A DNA stretch of 64,000 nt, taken from contig NZ_FNIQ01000004.1 of the NCBI RefSeq assembly GCF_900104025.1, positions 434,001 to 498,000 of the forward strand, written 5' to 3'. This stretch comes from Geodermatophilus sp. DSM 45219 (GTDB lineage: Bacteria; Actinomycetota; Actinomycetes; Mycobacteriales; Geodermatophilaceae). Below the pieces are notes generated by a model that saw nothing but the letters and a program-made list of their open reading frames with translations, was not told the origin of the DNA and searched no databases. Shown piece by piece: positions 52,801-61,047 of this stretch. Position 1 is the stretch's first letter, and each line of letters opens with the position of its first letter. A program made the translations under genes and the position numbers.

Positions 52801-52890
52801 GATCAGCTCCCTCCGTGCCCCCGTCGCTCCTGACGGGTCGCCGTGCCGCCCCTACCCGACCACGTGGTGCCGGTCACGTCCACCGCTGGG

Positions 52891-53817
52891 TCACCCGGTG
52901 CGGCGCGCGTCTGGCAGCGCGGCCTCGACGCGGTCCAGCAGCCGCAGGAACGCCGCGTCCACGACCGCGGTGCGGGTCAGGTTGACGCTGTGCCCGGCGC
53001 CGTCGACGACGACCAGCTCGGCCGCCGCCCCGATCTCCTCGGCCAGCCGCCGGCCGTGTCCCACGGGGGTGAGCCGGTCGTGCGTGGCGGCGACGACGGT
53101 GACCGGTACGCGGGCGATCACCGGCAGCGCCGCGGACTCGTCGTGGTCGAGGAAGGTGGCGTAGAACGCCATGGTCACCGGCAGCGGCGTCTGCTCGAGC
53201 AGGTCCTGCACCCTGCGGACGTCGTCCGGCGCCGCGTCGTCCCGCCCGAAGAGGTACCGCCGGATGTAGAGCCGGCCGATCCGGGTGCCCCGCTTCCGGT
53301 GGCGCTCCAGGGTCGGGGCGAGCGCCTGCAGCAGCCAGAGGTAGAGCGGCAGCAGGTGCAGCCGGCGCAGGATCCGGACGGTGAGGCCGACGACCCCGTG
53401 GCTGGCCAGCCCACCGGCCGAGGTGGCCAGCAGGAACACGCCGGCGACGCGGGTGCCGAACAGCTCGGGCCGCTGGCGGGCCAGCGCCATGACGCTCATC
53501 CCGCCCATCGAGTGGCCGGCCAGCACGACCGGACCCTCGGGCACGACGGCGTCGAGCACCTGGCCCAGGTCGCGGCCGGTGCGGTCGATGGTGGCCCGGG
53601 TCAGCGGCGTCCAGCCCGAGCGGCCGTGCCCGCGCTGGTCCCACAGCACCAGCCGGGCGCGGGACCGCAGGGCCTGCCGTTGCAGGTCCCACTCGCCGAG
53701 CCGGGCGGTGAAGCCGTGGCTGAGGACGACGGTGAGCGGGGCGCGCTCGTCCCCGTCGACCTCCACGTGCAGGTCGACGCTGTCGTCGGTGCGGACGGTG
53801 AGCTCTCGGGATGCCAC
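52891..53817 (-). CDS. Alpha/beta hydrolase (lysophospholipase-like)
   Basis: The 308-residue protein has LSHGFTARLGEWDLQRQ, nucleophile elbow GHSMGGMSVM, an acid residue in AATHDRLTPVGHG and His in DGAGHSVNLTR. The central part includes a hydrophobic helix pair (IRRYLFGRDD region) typical of the cap. It is close to enzymes of the epoxide-hydrolase/lysophospholipase group; no substrate is assigned. GTG 53815-53817 has AGGATGGCGG just upstream. Confidence 0.8.
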   Translation of the reverse strand: MASRELTVRTDDSVDLHVEVDGDERAPLTVVLSHGFTARLGEWDLQRQALRSRARLVLWDQRGHGRSGWTPLTRATIDRTGRDLGQVLDAVVPEGPVVLAGHSMGGMSVMALARQRPELFGTRVAGVFLLATSAGGLASHGVVGLTVRILRRLHLLPLYLWLLQALAPTLERHRKRGTRIGRLYIRRYLFGRDDAAPDDVRRVQDLLEQTPLPVTMAFYATFLDHDESAALPVIARVPVTVVAATHDRLTPVGHGRRLAEEIGAAAELVVVDGAGHSVNLTRTAVVDAAFLRLLDRVEAALPDARRTG

Positions 53818-53846
53818 CCCGCCATCCTCGCCCGGACGCCGTCGGG

Positions 53847-55829
53847 TCACTCGTCGGCGACGGCCGTGCCGGGACGGCGGCCGGGCGCGGCGTCGCGGAC
53901 CAGCCGGCGGGCGGCGTCCACCTCGCGGGCGACCGGCGCGAGGACGCCGTCGGCGTGGATCTCGGCGTCGTCCGGCGCCCGGTGGGCGCGGATGTCCTCC
54001 TCCAGCTCGCGGATGGCCCGGCGCAGCACCGCGACCTGGGCGAGGTCCGGCGCGGGTTCGCCGTGCCGGGTGGCGATGACGGCCTCGGTGACGGCGTCCG
54101 ACGTCCGCTCCAGCTGCACGATGACCGGCCAGAAGGCGGCGGCACGGGTGCTGACCGGCGGCGGCTCGGCGAGCCGGCGCTGCAGCTGGGTGTGCAGCTC
54201 GGTGAGCGCCCGGTAGCTGCGGCGGCGGGCACGGCGCCGCTCGGCGGGGCTGCCGGTGAAGGCGGCCTCGACGAACTCGTCGAGCGCGTGCGCGGCGTCG
54301 CGCAGGGCCTCGTCCAGCGGTGCCCGCCAGGTCTGCGGCCACAGCAGGTAGCCGAAGACCAGCACGATCGCGCAGCCGATGAGGGTGTCGAGCAGCCGCG
54401 CGCCGACCAGGCCCGGCCCGCCGGGCAGGGCGAGGTCGAGCAGCAGGATGACCACCGGGGTCTGGAAGACGGAGAACAGCCCGAAGTTGGCCGCGCGGCC
54501 CCACGGGAGCAGCGCCGCGGCGCCGGCCATCGCGACGATCACCCAGCCGTTGCGCGGCAGCACCGACAGCAGCAGCGAGCCGATGAGGACGCCGACCAGC
54601 GTGCCCGCGCCGCGCTGGACCGCACGGGTGAACACCGAGCCGAAGTCGGGCTTGAGCACGATCGCGACGGTGAGCAGCACCCAGTAGGGCCGCTCGATGG
54701 GCAGGTACTGGCGGGCGATCTCGGCGATCGTCATGCACAGCGCCAGCCGGACGGCGAACCCACGGGTGTCGGCGCTGCCGAGGGTGCGGTCGGAGAGCTC
54801 GCGCAGCCGGGACCGCCAGTCCGGCCGCAGCGGGGGCACCGCGGCGCCGGCCCGTTCCTGGGGGTCGCCGACGACGTTCCACGCCAGGCGCAGCCCGTGG
54901 CGCACCGCCCGCCGGGTGGGCGCGCCCTGCTCCAGGTGCTCGGGCCGCTCGTCGGGGAGGGGTCGCGTGCCGGTGACCGCGGCGGCGAGCGCGTGGACGG
55001 CGCCGACGTCCTGCGGGTCGGCGGGCACCCCGGCGCGGGCGGTGGCGACCGTGCCCTCGACCAGCGGGGCGGCCGCGTTGAGGATCCCGGCCAGCTCGGA
55101 GAGCTCGCGGCTGCGGCCGGCGGTGCGGCTGCGCGAGCGGATGACCCGGTCGTAGGCGTCGTTGAGCGCGGTGGTCAGCTCCCGGCGGGCCTCCTCGGCC
55201 CGGGGTGTCCCGGCCGCGGCGAGCAGCTCCCCGATGCGGGTGAAGACGGTCGCGACCGCCGTCCGGTCGGGGTCGCTGGGCTCGGTGGCGTACTGCACCA
55301 GCGTGGTCAGCGTGGCCCAGGCCGCGCCGGCGACGAAGCAGCCGACCTCGGCGGCGGGGGACAGCGGGGTCACCAGCCCGGAGGCCAGCGCGGTGTAGAC
55401 GAGCAGCTGCAGCGCGCCGAGGGACAGGGCGGCGTTGACCGCGCTGACGAACGCGGCCAGTGCGGCGGCGAGCGCGATGACCACGACCGGCAGCCAGCCA
55501 CCGCCGGAGGCGAACTGGCCGACGAGCAGCCCGATGCCGCCGAAGAGGGTCGCCGCGGCGGTGCGGCGCAGCCGGTCGCGCAGCGGCCCGCCCTGCGGGG
55601 CGAGGCTGCCCGCGAGCGCGCCGGTGGTGGCGAAGACGCCGGCGCCGAGCACCGGCCCCGGGTCGATCCCGCCCTCGACGGCGACCGCCACGGCCAGCGG
55701 CGCGGGCACCGTCACGGCGAAGCGGACGACGTCCCGCCAGGGCACCGGGGGAGGCGTCGTGCGCACCAGCTCCTCGAGCCAGGCCGGTGCACGCAACCCC
55801 CGCTCCACCACGGTGCCCGAGCTTTCCAC
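53847..55829 (-). CDS. FUSC-family aromatic acid exporter-like membrane protein
   Basis: The ~660-residue protein has two copies of a membrane block. The N-terminal one includes FAVTVPAPLAVAVAVEGGIDPG and PVVVIALAAALAAFVSAVNAAL, the second includes RLALCMTIAEIARQYLPIERPYWVLLTVAIVLKPDFGSVFTRAVQRGAGTLVGVLIGS. The motif RPYWVLLTVAIVLKPDFGSVF is typical of the FUSC / YccS/AaeB family. A soluble helical C-terminus follows. It would pump small aromatic acids or polyphenols. GTG 55829 is uncertain; a later GTG is possible. Confidence 0.78.
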   Translation of the reverse strand: MESSGTVVERGLRAPAWLEELVRTTPPPVPWRDVVRFAVTVPAPLAVAVAVEGGIDPGPVLGAGVFATTGALAGSLAPQGGPLRDRLRRTAAATLFGGIGLLVGQFASGGGWLPVVVIALAAALAAFVSAVNAALSLGALQLLVYTALASGLVTPLSPAAEVGCFVAGAAWATLTTLVQYATEPSDPDRTAVATVFTRIGELLAAAGTPRAEEARRELTTALNDAYDRVIRSRSRTAGRSRELSELAGILNAAAPLVEGTVATARAGVPADPQDVGAVHALAAAVTGTRPLPDERPEHLEQGAPTRRAVRHGLRLAWNVVGDPQERAGAAVPPLRPDWRSRLRELSDRTLGSADTRGFAVRLALCMTIAEIARQYLPIERPYWVLLTVAIVLKPDFGSVFTRAVQRGAGTLVGVLIGSLLLSVLPRNGWVIVAMAGAAALLPWGRAANFGLFSVFQTPVVILLLDLALPGGPGLVGARLLDTLIGCAIVLVFGYLLWPQTWRAPLDEALRDAAHALDEFVEAAFTGSPAERRRARRRSYRALTELHTQLQRRLAEPPPVSTRAAAFWPVIVQLERTSDAVTEAVIATRHGEPAPDLAQVAVLRRAIRELEEDIRAHRAPDDAEIHADGVLAPVAREVDAARRLVRDAAPGRRPGTAVADE

Positions 55830-55854
55830 CCCGCCGCTCCGGGATGCTGGTGGC

Positions 55855-56337
55855 GTGACCGACGTCGCTGCCGTGCGGGTCGCCTCGGCCGACGACCTGC
55901 GGGCGCTGCCGGCCGTCGAGGACGCGGCCGACGAGCTGTTCCGGTCGCTGGGCGTGCTCGACCTGCCGCCCGCGGCGTCGCGTGCGGAGGCCTGGCGGGT
56001 GCTGGTCGTGGGGCGGCCGGTGGCGGGCTTCGCCGTCCTCGAGCGGGTGGACGGCGACGTGCACCTCGAGCAGCTCTCGGTGCACCCGTCGGCGATGCGG
56101 CGTGGCTCCGGGACTGCGCTGCTCACCGCCGCCGTGGACCTCGCCCGATCGGCCGGTGCCCGCCGCGTCACGCTGCTGACCTACGCCGACGTGCCGTGGA
56201 ACGCGCCGTTCTACGCGAGGCGCGGGTGGGCGGTGACCGACGACCTCGGCCCGTCGCTGCGGGAGCTGGTCGCGAGCGAGGTGGAGCTGCGGCTCGCCCG
56301 GCACGGCCGACGCGTCGTGATGGCGCGCCCGGTGTAG
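55855..56337 (+). CDS. GNAT-family N-acetyltransferase
   Basis: The 160-residue protein has the GNAT beta-alpha fold: LEQLSVHPSAMRRGSGTALLTAAV is the acetyl-CoA loop (R-R-G-x-G-T), then VTLLTYADVPWNAPFYARRGWAV. The C-terminal RLARHGRRVVMARPV is usual for this subfamily. Its acceptor is unknown. The GTG at 55855 follows GATGCT, a -10-like box with leaderless spacing. It is divergent from the FUSC gene. Confidence 0.82.
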   Translation: MTDVAAVRVASADDLRALPAVEDAADELFRSLGVLDLPPAASRAEAWRVLVVGRPVAGFAVLERVDGDVHLEQLSVHPSAMRRGSGTALLTAAVDLARSAGARRVTLLTYADVPWNAPFYARRGWAVTDDLGPSLRELVASEVELRLARHGRRVVMARPV

Positions 56338-56348
56338 CGCCGGATGTG

Positions 56349-56407
56349 GCGAGATCGACGTTGTCGTGGCCATCAGCCGCTGATCGCCACGAGATCGTCG
56401 ATCTCGC
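56349..56407. repeat. Long nested dyad before the Nif3-like gene
   Basis: gcgagatcgac (56349-56359) pairs with gtcgatctcgc (56397-56407), and inside it tcgtggc and atcagc pair with gctgat and gccacga. The whole 59-bp piece can fold into one long cruciform. It lies between co-directional genes, with the next -10 box 17 nt on. It may be a terminator of the GNAT gene or a REP-like repeat. Confidence 0.6.
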
Positions 56408-56423
56408 GGCGGGTCGGCCTGCC

Positions 56424-56429
56424 TACGCT
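56424..56429 (+). promoter_or_regulatory. -10 box TACGCT, leaderless start of the Nif3-like gene
   Basis: TACGCT ends 6 nt before the GTG at 56436; no ribosome site is seen. The long dyad at 56349-56407 lies just upstream and may end the preceding transcript. Confidence 0.5.
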
Positions 56430-56435
56430 GCCGCG

Positions 56436-57296
56436 GTGACCGTGACACTCGGGGAGGTCGTCGCCGCTCTCGAGGCGCGCTACGACCCGGCGCTGGCCGA
56501 GGACTGGGACGCCGTCGGGCTGGTCTGCGGCGACCCCGACGAGCCGGTTGCGCGTGTGCTGTTCGCCGTCGACCCGGTGGCCGCTGTCGTCGACGAAGTG
56601 GTGGGGACCGGCGCGCAGCTGCTGGTCACCCACCACCCGCTGTTCCTCACCGCCGTCCACGGCGTGCCGGCCGACGACCCCAAGGGCCGCCTCGTGCACC
56701 GGCTCGTCCGGCACGGCGCGGGCCTGTTCGTCGCGCACACCAACGCCGACCGGGCGCCCGGCACCGGTGTCAACGACGCCCTCGCCGACGCCCTCGGACT
56801 GCAGGGCACCGCCCCGCTCCAGCCGGTGCCCACCGACGCCCGCGCCGGGCTCGGCCGGATCGGTCGCCTCGCCGAGCCGGTTCCCCTCGCGGGGTTCGTC
56901 GAGCTCGTCGCCGCGGCCCTGCCCGGGACGGTGGGCGGCGTCCGTGCCGCCGGCGACCCGTCCCGCCGCGTCGAGACCGTCGCCGTCTGCGGCGGCAGCG
57001 GCGGCTCCCTGCTCCCCGCAGCCGCGGCAGCCGGCGCCGACGTCCTGCTCACCAGCGACCTGCGGCACCACCCGGTGTCGGAGTCCCAGGAGGTCCCCGG
57101 CCCCGCCCTGTGCGACGTCGCGCACTTCGCCTCCGAGTGGCCCTGGCTGCCCGTCGCGGCCGACGCCCTCGCCCGGGACCTCTCCGGCCGGGTCGAGGTC
57201 GCCGTGTCCCGGCGGCGCACCGACCCGTGGACGGCGCACGCCGCGACCCGGGAGCGGCCGGGGAGCCCGCCGCCCGCAGGTAGGTTGAGCGGGTGA
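56436..57296 (+). CDS. Nif3-like dinuclear metal-centre protein
   Basis: The 286-residue protein has the NIF3/DUF34 signature: EDWDAVGLVCGDPD, LLVTHHPLFL with the metal-binding HH and AHTNADRAPGTGVNDALADALGL. Conserved HxxSE-like C-terminal part: LLTSDLRHHP and CDVAHFASEW. Homologues are called GTP cyclohydrolase 1 type 2, but activity is unsettled. It is followed with overlap by the zinc-ribbon gene, a conserved pair (Rv2230c-Rv2229c in M. tuberculosis). GTG 56436 is leaderless. Confidence 0.85.
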   Translation: MTVTLGEVVAALEARYDPALAEDWDAVGLVCGDPDEPVARVLFAVDPVAAVVDEVVGTGAQLLVTHHPLFLTAVHGVPADDPKGRLVHRLVRHGAGLFVAHTNADRAPGTGVNDALADALGLQGTAPLQPVPTDARAGLGRIGRLAEPVPLAGFVELVAAALPGTVGGVRAAGDPSRRVETVAVCGGSGGSLLPAAAAAGADVLLTSDLRHHPVSESQEVPGPALCDVAHFASEWPWLPVAADALARDLSGRVEVAVSRRRTDPWTAHAATRERPGSPPPAGRLSG

Positions 57297-58033
57297 AGGC
57301 CGACCACTTCGACCAGCAGAAGCTCCTGGCCCTCGCCGCCGAGGACATCGCCCTCGGGCAGCTGGCCCACCGCCGGCGCACCCTCCCCGAGAACGCCGCC
57401 GTCGAGTCCGCGACCGAGAGGGAGCGCGAGCTGTCCGCCGCCGTGGTCCGCGCCGAGACCGGGGTGCGCGACCTGCAGCGGGAGGTCGGCCGTCTGGAGG
57501 GCGACGTCGAGACGGTGCGCGCGCGGGTCACCCGCGACCAGGGGCTGCTCGACTCCGGCAGCGTCTCCGCCAAGCAGATGACCGACCTCCAGCACGAGAT
57601 GCAGTCACTGGCCCGGCGCAAGTCCGACCTGGAGGACCAGGAGCTCGAGCTCATGGAGCAGCTCGAGACCGCCGAGGCCGCGCTGGCCGGGGCGCGGTCG
57701 GGCCACGAGGCGGTGCAGGCCGAGCTGGAGCGCGCCCGGCAGCTGCGCGACGACGCCCTCGCCGACATCGCCGACGGGACGGCGCAGCACGAGACCGCCC
57801 GCGCCGAGGCCGCCGCCCGCATCCCGGGTGACCTGCTGGCCCTCTACGAGCGGGTCCGCACCCAGACCGGTGGCACCGGCGCCGCGGTGCTCAAGGCCCG
57901 CCAGTGCCAGGGCTGCCGCATCGAGCTGAACGGCCGCGAGCTGGCCGCCGTCCGCAACGCCGACCCGCACGAGGTGGTGCGGTGCGAGAACTGCGGCCGG
58001 ATCCTGGTCCGGACGGCGGAGAGCGGGCTGTGA
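57293..58033 (+). CDS. Coiled-coil protein with C-terminal zinc ribbon
   Basis: The 246-residue protein is mostly a long antiparallel coiled coil (about 40-180: RERELSAAVVRAETGVRDLQREVGRLEG onward), then a C4 zinc ribbon with CQGCR and CENCGRILV. This DUF/zf-RING_7-type protein is related to RNA-polymerase-channel or nucleic-acid helper proteins (CT398-like). GTG 57293 overlaps the Nif3 stop (GTGA), so the two are translationally coupled. It is followed by the RNase HI gene. Confidence 0.87.
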   Translation: MKADHFDQQKLLALAAEDIALGQLAHRRRTLPENAAVESATERERELSAAVVRAETGVRDLQREVGRLEGDVETVRARVTRDQGLLDSGSVSAKQMTDLQHEMQSLARRKSDLEDQELELMEQLETAEAALAGARSGHEAVQAELERARQLRDDALADIADGTAQHETARAEAAARIPGDLLALYERVRTQTGGTGAAVLKARQCQGCRIELNGRELAAVRNADPHEVVRCENCGRILVRTAESGL

Positions 58034-58047
58034 AGACGAGGGGCGAG

Positions 58048-58136
58048 GGAGCATCGCCGCGTGCTGGGGGCACCTCCCGCTTGCGGGGGACAGCGACCGA
58101 GGAGCGGATCGAGTCCGGAGTCGAACGGGGTGCGCT
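58048..58136 (+). repeat. GAGCATCGC-type interspersed sequence, copy 2
   Basis: The 103-nt gap between the zinc-ribbon and RNase HI genes contains gagcatcgccgcg and cgaggagcgga, as copy 1 at 41866-41930 does, plus a gtgctgggggcacctcccgc hairpin-like part. It could be a small interspersed repeat. Confidence 0.35.
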
Positions 58137-59231
58137 GTGAGCCGCCGGTTCGTGGTCGAGGCGGACGGCGGCTCGCGGGGCAACCCCGGGCCGGCCGGCT
58201 ACGGCGCGCTCGTCCGCGACGCCACCACCGGCACGGTGCTCGCCGAGCGGGCGGAGTCGGTGGGCCGGGCGACCAACAACGTCGCCGAGTACGGCGGGCT
58301 GGTCGCCGGGCTGCAGGCCGCGCTCGACCTCGACCCGACCGCCGACGTCGAGGTGCGGATGGACTCCAAGCTCGTCGTCGAGCAGATGTCGGGTCGCTGG
58401 AAGGTCAAGCACCCCGACATGCAGAAGCTGGCGCTGCAGGCCCGACAGATCGCCCGGCAGCTGGGCAGCGTCCGCTACACCTGGGTGCCGCGCGCGCAGA
58501 ACGGCGCGGCCGACGCGCTGGCCAACAGCGCGATGGACGGCCGGCCGGTCCACCGCGACCTGGCCGCCGAACCCACCACCGTGCCCGACGACGTCCAGCC
58601 GGTGCCCCCCCGGCCGCCGGCCGTCACCACCGTCACGCACCTGCTGCGGCACGGCCGCACCGAGCACACGCCCGAGCGTCGGTACAGCGGCCGCAACGAG
58701 CTGCCGCTGTCGGCCACCGGCCGCGCGGAGGCCGAGGCGGCGGCGGTCCGGGCGAAGGAGCTCGGCATCGACGTCATCGTGGCCTCACCGCTGCGCCGCG
58801 CCCGCGAGACCGCCGAGGTCGTCGGCGCCGTCCTCGGCCTCCCGGTCCTGTACGACGACGACCTGGTCGAGCTGGACTTCGGCGACCTCGAGGGGCTCAC
58901 CGCCGACGAGGCGCTCCAGCGGCACCCGCTGGCCGCCCGCCGCTTCGCCGAGGACATCACCGTGCCCGCGCCGGGCGGCGAGTCGATCACCCAGGTCAGC
59001 GACCGCGTCGCCCGCGCCCGGGCCCGCGTCCTGCGCGGCCACGCCGGCAGGACGGTGCTCGTCGTCGCCCACGTGACGCCGATCAAGCTGCTGCTCGCCG
59101 CCGGTCTCGACGTCCCCGACGAGGTCGTGCACCGGGTGTTCCTGGAGGCCGCGTCGTTCAGCACGGTCGCCTGGCGCTCCGACGGGCGGGCCGCCGTCCG
59201 GTTGGTCAACGACACCGGCCACCTGCGGTGA
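58137..59231 (+). CDS. Bifunctional RNase HI / acid phosphatase (CobC-like)
   Basis: The 364-residue fusion has an N-terminal RNase HI (1-140): EADGGSRGNPGPAGYG, NNVAEYGGLVAGL and VRMDSKLVVEQMSGRW with the Asp-Glu-Asp metal residues, then VPRAQNGAADALAN. A linker precedes a histidine phosphatase domain (about 165-364): HLLRHGRTEHT with catalytic RHG, ASPLRRARETAE and VVAHVTPIKLLL. In M. tuberculosis the homologue Rv2228c hydrolyses RNA in hybrids and dephosphorylates alpha-ribazole phosphate. GTG 58137 follows CGCT; the gene is preceded by an intergenic repeat. Confidence 0.9.
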   Translation: MSRRFVVEADGGSRGNPGPAGYGALVRDATTGTVLAERAESVGRATNNVAEYGGLVAGLQAALDLDPTADVEVRMDSKLVVEQMSGRWKVKHPDMQKLALQARQIARQLGSVRYTWVPRAQNGAADALANSAMDGRPVHRDLAAEPTTVPDDVQPVPPRPPAVTTVTHLLRHGRTEHTPERRYSGRNELPLSATGRAEAEAAAVRAKELGIDVIVASPLRRARETAEVVGAVLGLPVLYDDDLVELDFGDLEGLTADEALQRHPLAARRFAEDITVPAPGGESITQVSDRVARARARVLRGHAGRTVLVVAHVTPIKLLLAAGLDVPDEVVHRVFLEAASFSTVAWRSDGRAAVRLVNDTGHLR

Positions 59232-59550
59232 CCGCCGGCCCGGCCACGGACGACGACGTCCGCCGGCTCGGCCGGCTGGACGACGGGACCCGGGACGGGG
59301 TCGCCGCGGCCACGGAACCGGGACGGCGCTGCTCGACGCGGCACACCGCATCCTCGCCGTCCTCGCTCAGCCGGTGGCCGAGCTGAGCGTTGCGGACGCC
59401 AACCCGCGCGCCCGGGCCCTGCACGAGCGCCTCGGCTACCGCGTCACCGGGCGTGGTGCCGATCCGGGGCCCGCCGGGCCGGAGTCGTGGACCCGGATGC
59501 GCCGCGATCCGGCCGGCGTGCAGGAAGGTGTGCGGGTCGGCGGGTGTTGA
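59228..59550 (+). pseudogene. GNAT acetyltransferase, internally deleted and frameshifted
   Basis: A GTG overlapping the RNase HI stop (GTGA, 59228) opens VTAGPATDDDVRRLGRLDDGTRDGV. The frame then shifts near 59310-59320, after which [46 protein letters not shown] is clearly the acetyl-CoA-binding and final half of a GNAT enzyme, ending at 59550. The middle strands are missing, so it cannot be a working enzyme. Its coupling to the RNase HI gene suggests it was once the fourth gene of that operon. Confidence 0.6.
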
Positions 59551-59626
59551 GTCGAGTGCCCCGCGCCACAGCCGCCGTCCGGCGCGGGGGACCATGTGGC
59601 CGCACCCCACCCAGCCGAGGAGCTCC

Positions 59627-60658
59627 GTGACCGCCACCATCGCGCCCGCCACCCCCGCCGTCGCCGGTGACGAGCGCACGCTCTCGCCGGCCGAGTACGA
59701 GACGTGGGCGGCCGAGGTCCGGCGGCTGGCCGAGGAGCGCGGCGCGGTGATCCTGGCGCACAACTACCAGGTCCCCGAGATCCAGGACGTCGCCCACTTC
59801 ACCGGGGACTCGCTGTACCTGTCCCGGGTCGCGGCGCAGACCGACGCCCGCGAGATCGTCTTCTGCGGCGTCCACTTCATGGCCGAGACGGCGAAGATCC
59901 TCTCGCCGGACAAGACCGTGCTGCTGCCCGACCACGCCGCCGGCTGCTCGCTGGCCGACTCGATCACCGCCGAGCAGCTGCGCGAGTGGAAGGCCGAGCA
60001 CCCCGGCGCCGTCGTGGTCAGCTACGTGAACACCACCGCGGCGGTGAAGGCCGAGACCGACATCTGCTGCACCTCGTCGAACGCGGCCGACATCGTCCGC
60101 TCGATCCCCGCGGACCGGGAGATCCTCTTCTGCCCCGACCAGTTCCTGGGCGCGCACGTCAAGCGGGTGACCGGGCGGGACGACGTCCACGTGTGGGCGG
60201 GGGAGTGCCACGTGCACGCCGGCATCAGCCCGTCCGACGTCCGCGCGCAGGTCGCCGCGCACCCGGACGCCGAGATCCTGGTGCACCCCGAGTGCGGGTG
60301 CACCACCTCGGTGCTCGACCTGGTCAGCCACGGCGACCTGCCCGCCGACCGGACGCGGGTGCTCTCGACCGGCGGCATGGTCGAGCAGGCCGCGACCACG
60401 AAGGCGCCGCAGGTGCTGGTGGCCACCGAGGTCGGCATCCTGCACCAGCTGCGGGCGCTCAACAGCGGGACGCAGTTCATCCCGATGAACGAGCGCGCCG
60501 CCTGCCGCTACATGAAGATGATCACGCCCGCCAAGCTGCTGCAGACGCTGCGCACCGGCGAGGGCGCGGTGGACGTCGACCCCGGCACCGCCGCCCGGGC
60601 CCGCCGTGCGGTCGAGGCGATGATCGCGATCGGGGAGCCCGGCCGCGGCGGCGAGTAG
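59627..60658 (+). CDS. nadA: Quinolinate synthase A
   Basis: The 343-residue iron-sulphur enzyme has the family blocks [65 protein letters not shown] and [11 protein letters not shown], and the cluster Cys in LVHPECGC and RAACRYM. It condenses iminoaspartate and dihydroxyacetone phosphate to quinolinate for NAD. GTG 59627 has GAGGAG 4-5 nt upstream; an ATG at 59594 is a longer alternative. nadB/nadC are not in the window. Its TAG stop begins a dispersed repeat. Confidence 0.93.
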   Translation: MTATIAPATPAVAGDERTLSPAEYETWAAEVRRLAEERGAVILAHNYQVPEIQDVAHFTGDSLYLSRVAAQTDAREIVFCGVHFMAETAKILSPDKTVLLPDHAAGCSLADSITAEQLREWKAEHPGAVVVSYVNTTAAVKAETDICCTSSNAADIVRSIPADREILFCPDQFLGAHVKRVTGRDDVHVWAGECHVHAGISPSDVRAQVAAHPDAEILVHPECGCTTSVLDLVSHGDLPADRTRVLSTGGMVEQAATTKAPQVLVATEVGILHQLRALNSGTQFIPMNERAACRYMKMITPAKLLQTLRTGEGAVDVDPGTAARARRAVEAMIAIGEPGRGGE

Positions 60659-60715
60659 AAGGACCCCCCTGCCCCCGCCACTCGCAGGCTCGCGGCGGGA
60701 CCCTGCAGGGGAGCC
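60656..60715 (+). repeat. Dispersed hairpin repeat, copy G (best example)
   Basis: It begins at the nadA stop (TAGAAGGACCCCCC), continues TGCCCCCGCCACTCG and CAGGCTCGCGGCGGG, and ends ACCCTGCAGGGGAGCC. CCCCTGC pairs with GCAGGGG and CCCGCC with GGCGGG, making a bulged hairpin. This copy defines the consensus used here. Confidence 0.7.
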
Positions 60716-60720
60716 GATCC

Positions 60721-60939
60721 TCAGCGGAGGACGTCGGCGGAGATGTCGGTGACGATCGCCCGGAAGGTGCTGGTGTCGACCTCGTCGTCCACGGTGACGC
60801 GGACGATGTCGGACACCTGCTGCTGGGACGTCGGGGCGACGGCCGCCGCGCGGGCGGCGGCGATGAGGTGCAGCCGCTGGACGCGGGCCTCGGGGCACTC
60901 GCGGGCGGTCCGGACCGGGGAGAGTCGGTTCTCGCGCAT
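60721..60939 (-). CDS. 72-residue hypothetical protein
   Basis: ATG 60937-60939 opens MRENRLSPVRTARECPEARV and ends DTSTFRAIVTDISADVLR. It is basic at the N-terminus and has a single Cys, with no membrane helix. A TAGCGT -10 box (60946-60951) is 6 nt before the ATG, so a leaderless transcript is expected. I do not recognise the family, but the promoter and codon use support it. It is convergent with nadA across the repeat. Confidence 0.55.
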   Translation of the reverse strand: MRENRLSPVRTARECPEARVQRLHLIAAARAAAVAPTSQQQVSDIVRVTVDDEVDTSTFRAIVTDISADVLR

Positions 60940-61047
60940 GCCCCGACGCTAGGCAGGACGGCGGGCCGCGGCGGGAGGCGTGAGGCGTGTCCGGCGCAGG
61001 GTGGACCCCTCCGTCACACCCGCCCCGCCCGCCAGGTGCGTCCCGCG

